Shown here: piece after piece, positions 1 to 5,096 of the stretch | Layout of the letters: the number at the start of each line of letters is the position of its first letter | Numbering within the stretch: position 1 is the first letter of the stretch | Assembly (NCBI GenBank): GCA_028679485.1 | Contig: JAJRBL010000137.1 | Location: forward strand, 1 to 5,203 | Direction of reading: 5' to 3' | DNA length: 5,203 nucleotides | Source of the DNA: Methanospirillum sp. | GTDB lineage: Archaea; Halobacteriota; Methanomicrobia; Methanomicrobiales; Methanospirillaceae | The notes under the pieces: generated by a model | Database searches by the model: none | What the model was told of the DNA's origin: nothing | Seen by the model: only the letters and a program-made list of their open reading frames with translations | Translations under genes and position numbers: made by a program

Positions 1-213
1 CCCTACTTCGTAACTGAGATAATCCAGTCTTCTCTTATACTGAGTCAGGTCAGTCTCGGTAAGTAATCCCCATTCCTCGATCACGGATTCGAAGTTTCTT
101 TCAAAGTAATCATCGAGGGTCCTGTCCAATGTCGGGACAGATTCACCTGCTGTTGTCTGAAAAGCAGTAAAATCTTCGAATATCTTTTTTGACTTCCCAG
201 ATGTTTCAAACAT
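1..213 (-). CDS. Small acidic hypothetical protein, C-terminus cut by window edge
   Basis: The first 71 codons are present, starting at ATG (211-213) and running off the left edge without a stop. The sequence is hydrophilic and acidic, with no membrane segment or signal peptide. It begins MFETSGKSKKIFEDF, continues with LDRTLDDYFERNFE around residues 29-42, and has a helix-prone stretch near the visible end (EEWGLLTETDLTQYKRRLDY). A good SD sequence (AGGTGA) overlaps the stop codon of the preceding gene, only 8 nt away, so it is the third gene of a translationally coupled operon. I do not recognise the family. The charge pattern suggests a soluble helical protein, perhaps working with the membrane coiled-coil protein encoded just upstream; that is inference from position only. 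Confidence 0.75.
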   Translation of the reverse strand, partial: MFETSGKSKKIFEDFTAFQTTAGESVPTLDRTLDDYFERNFESVIEEWGLLTETDLTQYKRRLDYLSYEVG

Positions 214-217
214 GTCT

Positions 218-223
218 TCACCT
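218..223 (-). promoter_or_regulatory. Shine-Dalgarno for the third minus-strand gene
   Basis: The minus strand reads AGGTGA four bases before the ATG at 211-213. Its first two bases are the last two of the upstream gene's TAG stop (222-224), so terminating ribosomes can reinitiate at once. This supports the ATG as the true start. Confidence 0.7.
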
Positions 224-599
224 ATAGTTTCTTCTCTTCAGATTCAATCCTGTCAATCATCAAGTCCAGTTTTTCCCGCTTGATATAGTTCTCAAGCCGC
301 CTCAGTCTGCCATCGATGGTCTTCTGTTTCATGAAGATCTCCGTCTCAAGATTAACGTTTGAATCTTCGATCTCCTTCAGGCTTGAGATCTGATCTGCAG
401 ATAATCTCAGTGACGGCTGGATTGATGCAGCGGTATCCTGTTTCAGGACGTTTAACTTGTCCCTTTCCAGTTCGAGTTCCAGCTTCCGGGTATTGGTCCG
501 CATAAGCCTGATCTCCCTGACGATCAGGTACATGATCACCACGATCACGAGGAGCACACATATCCCGATAAGCCCATCCTGGCTGAAGGTAATCTCCAA
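222..599 (-). CDS. Single-pass membrane protein with coiled-coil tail
   Basis: The product is 125 aa. Residues about 9-27 form one strongly hydrophobic helix (GLIGICVLLVIVVIMYLIV). It is followed at once by a basic patch (REIRLMRTNTRK), which by the positive-inside rule predicts a cytoplasmic C-terminus. Residues about 35-60 and 68-123 are charged and helix-prone with heptad-like spacing of Leu and Ile, consistent with a coiled coil. The start is TTG (597-599), chosen because GGAGGG lies 6 nt upstream inside the end of the preceding gene and because this start gives a complete N-terminal helix; there is no ATG alternative ahead of the helix. It sits 2 nt after the TrkA-C-like gene and 8 nt before the next, so the three are co-transcribed. 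No family recognised. It could act as a membrane anchor or scaffold for its neighbours, which is inference. Confidence 0.8.
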   Translation of the reverse strand: MEITFSQDGLIGICVLLVIVVIMYLIVREIRLMRTNTRKLELELERDKLNVLKQDTAASIQPSLRLSADQISSLKEIEDSNVNLETEIFMKQKTIDGRLRRLENYIKREKLDLMIDRIESEEKKL

Positions 600-601
600 G
601 G

Positions 602-1414
602 TTATCCCTCCAGCATCCTGGTCATGAATCCGATTGCCTCCGACGGGCCGGTTATATACACGATATCACCCTCTTTGAGAACCATATCGGGCTTGCCATC
701 CAGAAGGAGATCTTCACGCTGTATTCCTGCCAGGTGTGCCTCCGGGGGTATGGTAAGGTTTCCGACAGATCTGCCGGATGAAACCTTTACGGTTATCGCT
801 GCATTACTGCCTTCTGCCCCGGTAAGAAGACTCCGTATTTTTTTTGCCTCCTCGGTCTGGAGACCTGACAGAGCCTTTTCTACGTCAGGGGAGAACCTGC
901 CGATGGGGATCTTCTCCCTGATTGCTTCGGCAGAACTTTTTGCAGCCTGTGTTACCTTTTCACCGATTGGCCTGGTTTCATCCCTGATCTTATCAGATAA
1001 CTCTTTTGCCTTATCACCGATATGTCCGGCCGTATCAGATGCTTCCTTGTGTATCCGGTCAGCAGTATCTGATACCTTAACTCCGATCTCATGAGCGCCG
1101 GTTTTGATCTGTCCTGCTGCAGATTCGGCTCCGGCACGGATCTGCTCTTCGAGAGGTTTTTTCCGTCTGACCAGAACTTTTCCCCCATCTGGTATCCCGA
1201 GTTTTTTCAGATCCTCACCACTAATCCGGATAGTGCCATCATCCACGAGTTCATCTGCAAATATCGTCAGGGTTAGGGTGGACCCTGCTTCTGTACTCAC
1301 CTCTACGTCGGTTTTATCTTCTATTTCTAGGATCGAGAGGAGTTTTTCATGGATGCGGGCTCTTCCATGTCCGGGCATTGCCCGTTGTACTGCCTGCAGG
1401 GTTGTTTCCTCCAT
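602..1414 (-). CDS. TrkA-C/RCK_C-like protein with 11-residue-repeat linker
   Basis: The product is 270 aa with no signal peptide or membrane segment. Three parts are visible. Residues about 20-87 look like a small beta-rich domain; the stretch TIRISGEDLKKLGIPDGGKV resembles the barrel-type N-domain style of CDC48/AbrB-like folds (weak). Residues about 96-169 are a charged amphipathic helix with an 11-residue period: hydrophobics at 110, 121, 132, 143, 154, 165 and a second set at 103, 114, 125, 136, 158, 169, as in LEA or apolipoprotein-like helices. Residues about 203-268 resemble TrkA-C (RCK_C): a GRSVGNLTIP-type strand-loop, then VLKEGDIVYITGPSEAI, close to the usual ending 'L..GD.l.v.G..e.l'. 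RCK_C domains bind small ligands in potassium channels and transporters, but here there is no Rossmann RCK_N domain and no transporter, so the role is unknown. ATG at 1412-1414 is used because TAA occurs in frame 9 nt upstream; there is no good SD. It is the first gene of the operon. Confidence 0.8.
   Translation of the reverse strand: MEETTLQAVQRAMPGHGRARIHEKLLSILEIEDKTDVEVSTEAGSTLTLTIFADELVDDGTIRISGEDLKKLGIPDGGKVLVRRKKPLEEQIRAGAESAAGQIKTGAHEIGVKVSDTADRIHKEASDTAGHIGDKAKELSDKIRDETRPIGEKVTQAAKSSAEAIREKIPIGRFSPDVEKALSGLQTEEAKKIRSLLTGAEGSNAAITVKVSSGRSVGNLTIPPEAHLAGIQREDLLLDGKPDMVLKEGDIVYITGPSEAIGFMTRMLEG
606..611 (-). promoter_or_regulatory. Strong SD deciding a TTG start
   Basis: The minus strand reads GGAGGG, embedded in the last Leu-Glu-Gly codons of the upstream gene, 6 nt before the TTG at 597-599. 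The near-consensus SD is the main reason to accept the unusual start codon, and it implies coupled translation of the two proteins. Confidence 0.7.
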
Positions 1415-1468
1415 GAGGTTTTATCGGGTTATGAACTGTTTCAAGTTTTCGATCTGATATCACCCGGG

Positions 1469-1476
1469 ATAATTTT
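1469..1476 (-). promoter_or_regulatory. Candidate TATA box for the minus-strand operon
   Basis: The minus strand reads AAAATTAT, about 58 nt upstream of the ATG at 1414. An archaeal start site about 25 nt downstream would give a leader of roughly 30 nt. The match is only moderate and the leader lacks a clear SD. AT-rich sequence at 1501-1516 is an alternative. Confidence 0.25.
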
Positions 1477-1532
1477 GGATCATGTCACGATGCCGGTAAA
1501 AATCGTAATTAATATTGCATCAGCAGCGAAGT

Positions 1533-1540
1533 AATTTTAT
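1533..1540 (+). promoter_or_regulatory. Candidate TATA box for carbonic anhydrase
   Basis: AATTTTAT is centred 28 nt before the ATG at 1565, the spacing expected for a leaderless or nearly leaderless archaeal transcript. No SD precedes that ATG, which fits. If correct, the transcript would begin close to 1562-1565 and would exclude the in-frame GTG at 1556. Confidence 0.4.
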
Positions 1541-1564
1541 CCAGTTTTTGGATCTGTGGTTTTT

Positions 1565-2179
1565 ATGGGAATAGAAAAATTGCTTGAAGGAAACCAGTGT
1601 TTTGTAGAGTGTGAATACCAGGAGAATATTGATTATTATAAAGCTCTTCTTAAAGGCCAGAATCCCCATGTCATGATGATCAGCTGCTGTGATTCACGGG
1701 TTGTACCTGAGATCACCTGTCATGCAAAACCCGGAGAAATCTTTGTTCACCGGAATATCGGGAATATTGTTCCGCCGGGCGACTGGAATGTCGGAACATT
1801 TCTTGAATACGGGATACATCATCTCAAGATCAATACTCTCGTGGTCTGCGGGCATGAAGAGTGTGGTGCAATGAAAGCCCTTGCAAGCCGCCAGTGTGGT
1901 GATGATGTCCTTATTCCCGGATGGCTCAGGCATGCCCAGCCGGCGTTAAACAAAATCAATACCGAGAGGGCGGATTCTTCAGATCCCGAGAAACAGAAGG
2001 AAAAACAGACCGAACTTGAGAAGGAGAATGTCAGGTTGCAGCTGAAGCATCTGCGTACCTATAAAATAGTACGTGATGCGGAAAAAGCCGGGAAATTACG
2101 GGTTATCGGTCTGTATTACCGGATCTCGACCGCCCAGCTTGAAGTGATCGATCCGGGAAAAAGTCTTGTTCAGGGATAG
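1565..2179 (+). CDS. Beta-class carbonic anhydrase
   Basis: This is a soluble zinc enzyme catalysing CO2 + H2O to bicarbonate + H+. From ATG 1565 it has 204 aa. The family signature is complete: CCDSR at residues 41-45 supplies the zinc ligand Cys41 and the Asp43-Arg45 catalytic dyad, and GHEECGA at 96-102 supplies ligands His97 and Cys100. FVHRNIGNIVPP (60-71) is the conserved strand and dimer segment. GWLRHAQPA and the later ENVRLQLKHLRTY helix place it in the longer CynT/Can-like branch rather than among short Cab-type enzymes; length is normal. A GTG at 1556 would add three residues; ATG is preferred for promoter spacing. It is convergent with the SLOG gene and divergent from the minus-strand operon, so it is probably monocistronic. 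In a methanogen it would supply CO2 or bicarbonate to methanogenesis and carboxylations (inference). No oligo-T terminator is seen directly after the stop on this strand. Confidence 0.95.
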   Translation: MGIEKLLEGNQCFVECEYQENIDYYKALLKGQNPHVMMISCCDSRVVPEITCHAKPGEIFVHRNIGNIVPPGDWNVGTFLEYGIHHLKINTLVVCGHEECGAMKALASRQCGDDVLIPGWLRHAQPALNKINTERADSSDPEKQKEKQTELEKENVRLQLKHLRTYKIVRDAEKAGKLRVIGLYYRISTAQLEVIDPGKSLVQG

Positions 2180-2186
2180 AAAACCC

Positions 2187-2193
2187 AAAAAAA
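2187..2193 (-). terminator. Oligo-T terminator after the SLOG gene
   Basis: Seven consecutive T on the minus strand begin 3 nt after the TAA stop at 2197-2199, in the 17-nt gap between convergent genes. Archaeal RNA polymerase terminates at short T tracts without needing a hairpin, so this is a plausible terminator for the minus-strand gene. It would not serve the carbonic anhydrase. Confidence 0.55.
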
Positions 2194-2196
2194 GGA

Positions 2197-2607
2197 TTAA
2201 ATTGTTCCTGTCGGGGAGAAGATGGTCTGTTTCTGCTCAACGAGCATATCTTCGACATATCCCACCGTTTTTATTGTCAGGTTGTTCCGTTTTGCCTCGG
2301 AAAGGAGGTTCCTGGACTCTTTTGATGCCCCATTTGAGAGGATCAGAAGATGGGTACCGTACTCGGTCATATGCGCGTCTCGAATCATACCTGCTGCGTT
2401 CATATCGTCCTGCCAATTCGGTTCAAATTCCTTGTATGGTATCTGATTGTCCAGGGCGAACTGTTTTGCAATAAGATCAACTCCCGTGGATCCCCCAGCG
2501 ACAATCTCATCAACTCCATTTAATTCGGCAATATATCTTTCTATTTCTTTTGAAACTGCCGCAAATTTCCGGCAGGTGCGGGGTCCTGAAATGATTAATT
2601 TTTTCAT
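2197..2607 (-). CDS. Standalone SLOG-superfamily protein (DUF2493/YspA-like)
   Basis: The product is 136 aa, a single alpha/beta domain with no membrane segment. It starts with a beta strand and Gly-rich turn (KKLIISGPRTC, residues 2-12). VDEIVAGGSTGVDLIAKQFA at 32-51 is the nucleotide-binding loop and helix of the YspA/DprA-like SLOG fold, where related proteins have GGARGVD. FEPNWQDDMNAAGMIRD at 61-77 matches the family pattern of Trp, then Gly, then an Arg-Asn/Asp helix. HLLILSNG at 86-93 is the next core strand, and the KESRNLLSEAKRNNL helix follows. SLOG domains bind nucleotides or nucleotide-derived ligands; many are of unknown function and some act as sensors in defence or stress systems. 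No effector domain is fused or adjacent here, so no defence role is claimed. Apparently monocistronic with its own promoter and terminator. ATG 2605-2607 fits the upstream TATA spacing. Confidence 0.85.
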   Translation of the reverse strand: MKKLIISGPRTCRKFAAVSKEIERYIAELNGVDEIVAGGSTGVDLIAKQFALDNQIPYKEFEPNWQDDMNAAGMIRDAHMTEYGTHLLILSNGASKESRNLLSEAKRNNLTIKTVGYVEDMLVEQKQTIFSPTGTI

Positions 2608-2631
2608 GCCTTTATCATTGGGTCATATCTG

Positions 2632-2640
2632 TTTAAATAA
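2632..2640 (-). promoter_or_regulatory. TATA box for the SLOG gene
   Basis: The minus strand reads TTATTTAAA, centred about 29 nt upstream of the ATG at 2607. Both composition and distance match an archaeal box A driving a leaderless transcript. No SD with workable spacing is present, which agrees. Confidence 0.55.
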
Positions 2641-2704
2641 TTTGTTCTGGCATATGCATCTCCCTTCATCCAGAAAAGCAGTGATATCTGTTATTCTTAA
2701 GATT

Positions 2705-2720
2705 TGCCCATTTATGGGCA
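2705..2720. repeat. Perfect palindrome/hairpin in the divergent promoter region
   Basis: TGCCCA, a TTTA loop, then TGGGCA: a perfect 6-bp inverted repeat that can be extended on both flanks with A-T pairs and G-T wobbles (AGATT left, GATTTT right). It lies between the divergent SLOG and hydrogenase genes, about 65-90 nt from the SLOG TATA box and about 100 nt before the hydrogenase TATA candidate. It could be a binding site for a dimeric regulator or an RNA hairpin. The distance from both promoters makes a simple repressor-operator role uncertain. Confidence 0.45.
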
Positions 2721-2817
2721 GATTTTGCAATATGGCTTCAAAAAATCGTTTCATGGGAAATCTTTATCATTCCTTTCTGCCAATCTTCAATGGAACGATC
2801 TGAACAAATCGGACTTG

Positions 2818-2825
2818 TATTTATT
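2818..2825 (+). promoter_or_regulatory. Candidate TATA box for the hydrogenase operon
   Basis: TATTTATT lies about 55 nt before the ATG at 2877. Start of transcription about 25 nt downstream (near 2848) would give a leader of about 30 nt carrying the AGGT SD. A second weaker T-rich box near 2762-2770 would instead fit a leaderless start at the ATG at 2790. Confidence 0.35.
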
Positions 2826-2864
2826 CTTCATTTGATTATCAGCCAACGAATTCATCTTTTGTCT

Positions 2865-2868
2865 AGGT
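2865..2868 (+). promoter_or_regulatory. SD deciding the HyfB-like start
   Basis: AGGT ends 8 nt before the ATG at 2877, followed by a further G run (GGGG, 2871-2874). The upstream in-frame ATG at 2790 has no SD, so this site favours 2877. Confidence 0.45.
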
Positions 2869-2876
2869 ATGGGGTT

Positions 2877-4808
2877 ATGTCAGAATTATTTCTTGTATCA
2901 ATAGTATTCTTTGCTCTGGCCGGAATCGTCCCCCTTTGTCTTCAGAGACGAACGGCCCGGATGACATCCGGTCTGATATTGGGACTTGGATCGGTTTTTC
3001 TTATAGCCGGTTCAGGTATGGTGCTGATTGCAGGCACAAAAGAGATGGTATTTGTCACGGAACTGACCGGAATGTTTCCGGTTATGCTGGGAACAGACCG
3101 CCTGACAGCGGTTTTTACCCTTCTTCTCGGGTTGTTGTCTCTGGCAGCCGGCATGTATACTCCCGGATATCTCGAAAGAATGCACGGTTCAGGCAGATTA
3201 TATCTTGTTTCAGGTTTAATTCCCTTTTTCCTGCTTTCCATGCTGTTCGTGCTCCTCTCAAGGTCCACATTTTCATTCCTGGCATTCTGGGAACTGATGG
3301 CAGTTATCTCCTTTTTCCTGGTGCTGACCGAGTACGAAGAAGGGAAGACACGACGAGCCGCCCTGTTTTATCTGGCAATGACCCAGATCTCGACCGTATG
3401 CATCTTTCTCGGGATCATTGCACTCTCAGTCATCACCGGGTCTTTCGGTTTTCCCGAGAAATTATCCGGGGAAGATCCTCTCTGTGCCCTGTCCTTTTTC
3501 TGTCTCTTCCTTGGTGTTGCAATTAAGGCAGGTGTTGTTCCATTTCACAAATGGCTGCCGTATGCCCATCCGGCTGCTCCTTCACCCGTATCTGCCCTGA
3601 TGTCAGGCATGATGATCAGTACCGCTTTATACGCCCTGTTCCGCATCATTACCCTTTTTTATATCCCTCAGATCTCATGGGGACTCATTATTCTCGCTTT
3701 CGGATGTCTTACTGCTATTTTCGGGGTGATGTATGCTCTCAAGGAGCAGGATCTCAAGGGATTGCTGGCATACTCCTCGATTGACAACACCGGCATAATT
3801 CTCATTGGTATCGGGGTATGGATCATTCTTGGGATATCAGGTTTCCCGGTGATAGCAACGATGGCATATATCGGTGCACTTTTCCATGCCATAAGCCACG
3901 GGATATTCAAAGGGCTTCTCTTTATGACTGCAGGTTCAGTCTGTCTTTCGTCAGGGACGCGGAATATCGATGAACTGGGAGGAATTCTCGTCAGAATGCC
4001 CAGGACCGGTCTTCTCTTTTTTATCGGGACTCTCTGTATCTCGGCGATACCGCCCTTTAACGGGTTCGTCGGAGAACTTCTTATATACCAGTCCCTTATC
4101 GGTGCCCTGTCAGACCTGGAGCCCCTGTTCCAGGTGGTAATGATCTGTACCCTTTCGCTGTTCAGTCTCACAAGTGCCCTCACGGCAGTCTGTTTCGTGA
4201 AGGCATATGGGCTGACATTCCTGGCATTACCCCGGACAAAAAAGGCAGAACAGACCCGTGAAGTGACAACCGGAATGATTGCCGGGCCTGCTGTCCTTGC
4301 AGGGGCAAGTATCCTGGGTGGAGTTTTTTCTTCACAGGTTCTGGGAGTTCTGGGTTATCCCGGTCTGCTTCCTGATCTTTTTACCGTCGGCCTGTTACTG
4401 GTAATATCAGGAGGATTCGTGTATGCTGCAGTCTGGCTGTATGCATCACGCCAGACGAAAGTGGCGATCACCTGGGATTGCGGGATGATGCGTCCGACGT
4501 GCCGGATGGAATATACGGGGTCAGGATTTACCGAACCGGTAGTCAGGATATTCTCTTCGGTTTACCGGCCGAAGTTCTCTCTCGAGAAACAGTACCTGGA
4601 TCCTGATAACTGCCTTTTCAGGGAAGGAAAGGCCGGGATTCGTCTCATCAGGTTTTTTGAAGAGTATCTGTACCTTCCGGCCGCCGGATTTATATGTCAG
4701 TATGCCTCCCGGATAAGCGGACTTCAGAACGGAAGCGTGGACCGATACGTACTCTATGTCTTCATCGCAGTGGTGGCATTGGTCATCATGGTCGGGTGGT
4801 CGGCATGA
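2877..4808 (+). CDS. hyfB: HyfB/EchA-like antiporter subunit of group 4 hydrogenase
   Basis: This is a polytopic inner-membrane protein of 643 aa (from ATG 2877), homologous to the ion-pumping NuoL/NuoM and Mrp antiporter subunits. Key channel residues are present: FWELM with Glu139 in the TM5 region, AIKAG with Lys217, PFHKWLPYAHPAAPSPVSAL (222-241, Lys225) on the broken TM7 helix, LKEQDLKGLLAYSS with Lys289 and Lys294, and HAISHGIFKGLLF with His337, His341 and Lys345. The TWDCGMMRP and EPVVRIFSSVYRP block (about 532-565) is typical of HyfB/HycC rather than NuoL, followed by one last C-terminal membrane helix; length agrees with HyfB. The next gene, a NuoH-family subunit, overlaps by 4 nt (ATGA), the order seen in hyfBC and echAB. 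It would translocate H+ or Na+ coupled to ferredoxin/H2 chemistry. An upstream in-frame ATG (2790) would add 29 unusual residues and is less likely. The catalytic subunits lie beyond the window, so Hyf, Ech or a formate-hydrogenlyase-like complex cannot be separated. Confidence 0.9.
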   Translation: MSELFLVSIVFFALAGIVPLCLQRRTARMTSGLILGLGSVFLIAGSGMVLIAGTKEMVFVTELTGMFPVMLGTDRLTAVFTLLLGLLSLAAGMYTPGYLERMHGSGRLYLVSGLIPFFLLSMLFVLLSRSTFSFLAFWELMAVISFFLVLTEYEEGKTRRAALFYLAMTQISTVCIFLGIIALSVITGSFGFPEKLSGEDPLCALSFFCLFLGVAIKAGVVPFHKWLPYAHPAAPSPVSALMSGMMISTALYALFRIITLFYIPQISWGLIILAFGCLTAIFGVMYALKEQDLKGLLAYSSIDNTGIILIGIGVWIILGISGFPVIATMAYIGALFHAISHGIFKGLLFMTAGSVCLSSGTRNIDELGGILVRMPRTGLLFFIGTLCISAIPPFNGFVGELLIYQSLIGALSDLEPLFQVVMICTLSLFSLTSALTAVCFVKAYGLTFLALPRTKKAEQTREVTTGMIAGPAVLAGASILGGVFSSQVLGVLGYPGLLPDLFTVGLLLVISGGFVYAAVWLYASRQTKVAITWDCGMMRPTCRMEYTGSGFTEPVVRIFSSVYRPKFSLEKQYLDPDNCLFREGKAGIRLIRFFEEYLYLPAAGFICQYASRISGLQNGSVDRYVLYVFIAVVALVIMVGWSA

Positions 4809-5068
4809 GTCTTACTCCTCTCCTGTACGGGGTGATTAATGTACTTCTCGTTCTCCTCATATCCCCGTTTTACCTGACCCTTATCAAGAAGGTGAAGGCA
4901 CGTGTCCAGGGGCGATCAGGTCCCCATCTGTTACAGGGCTACTGGAACCTCATGAAGTTATGTCAGAAAGAGGTTATTTATTCGGACTATTCCAGTTTCA
5001 TCTCACGGATAACGCCCTATGCCTCTCTTGCACTGCTTATCGTTGCCGGTGACAAACTCATCATCTGA
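4805..5068 (+). CDS. hyfC: HyfC/EchB-like (NuoH family) subunit, broken by fold-back
   Basis: ATG overlaps the stop of the preceding gene (ATGA), with GGTGG 5 nt upstream. Residues 5-27 form the first membrane helix (LLYGVINVLLVLLISPFYL). KARVQGRSGPHLLQGYWNLM at 31-50 is the diagnostic first cytoplasmic loop of NuoH/HyfC proteins (Arg33, Arg37, Gly39-Pro40, Tyr46, Lys51), which sits at the interface with the catalytic module. A second helix begins near residue 70. Authentic sequence ends at codon 81 (base 5046). The final residues GDKLII and the TGA at 5066-5068 arise from the inverted spacer and are not genuine. The 87-aa open frame is far below the roughly 300 aa of the family. Joining 4805-5046 to the reverse complement of 5047-5096 restores a normal second helix ending (AAFQVPLVLISDDEFVTG). 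The family assignment is firm; the truncation is probably an artefact. Confidence 0.85.
   Translation: MSLTPLLYGVINVLLVLLISPFYLTLIKKVKARVQGRSGPHLLQGYWNLMKLCQKEVIYSDYSSFISRITPYASLALLIVAGDKLII
4940..5046 (+). repeat. Left arm of perfect 107-bp inverted repeat
   Basis: Every base of 4940-5046 is matched by the reverse complement of 5097-5203 (position x pairs with 10143 minus x). This arm is in its natural place, continuous with the HyfB-like gene and the start of the HyfC-like gene. The pairing breaks at 5047/5096 (C opposite C). Confidence 0.97.
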
Positions 5069-5096
5069 TATCAGGACCAGGGGAACCTGAAATGCC
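5047..5096 (-). other. Spacer holding the real downstream HyfC codons, inverted
   Basis: This 50-nt loop separates the two arms. Read on the minus strand, in frame with the duplicated gene fragment, it encodes AAFQVPLVLISDDEFVTG, a sensible hydrophobic helix end and acidic loop for a NuoH-family protein. On the plus strand it gives GDKLII and a stop. The coding sense therefore shows that the minus strand carries the true continuation of the gene. Confidence 0.8.

Noticed and set aside
624..1094. 156-codon open frame on the plus strand
   Set aside because: Antisense shadow of the RCK_C-like gene; Ser/Arg/Pro-rich with no domain pattern and no SD, while the minus-strand frame has domains and operon spacing.
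2180..2196. Shared bidirectional terminator between the convergent genes
   Set aside because: Only the minus strand has a T tract; the plus strand reads A-rich here with no hairpin, so it is assigned to the SLOG gene only.
2197..2607. SLOG protein as part of an anti-phage defence system
   Set aside because: No effector, nuclease, TIR, membrane-pore or other defence partner lies next to it; the domain alone is not sufficient.
2447..2803. 118-codon plus-strand frame opposite the SLOG gene and into the intergenic region
   Set aside because: Its first half is antisense to the SLOG motifs, and the rest covers promoter sequence; no SD or recognisable domain.
2936..3526. 196-codon plus-strand frame overlapping the HyfB-like gene
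   Set aside because: Out-of-frame shadow rich in Arg, Ser and His; no membrane segments or motifs, and it overlaps a confident gene.
3668..4183. 171-codon open frame on the minus strand inside the HyfB-like gene
   Set aside because: The sense frame carries all the conserved antiporter motifs; the antisense product is basic, Pro/Ile/Arg-rich and family-less.
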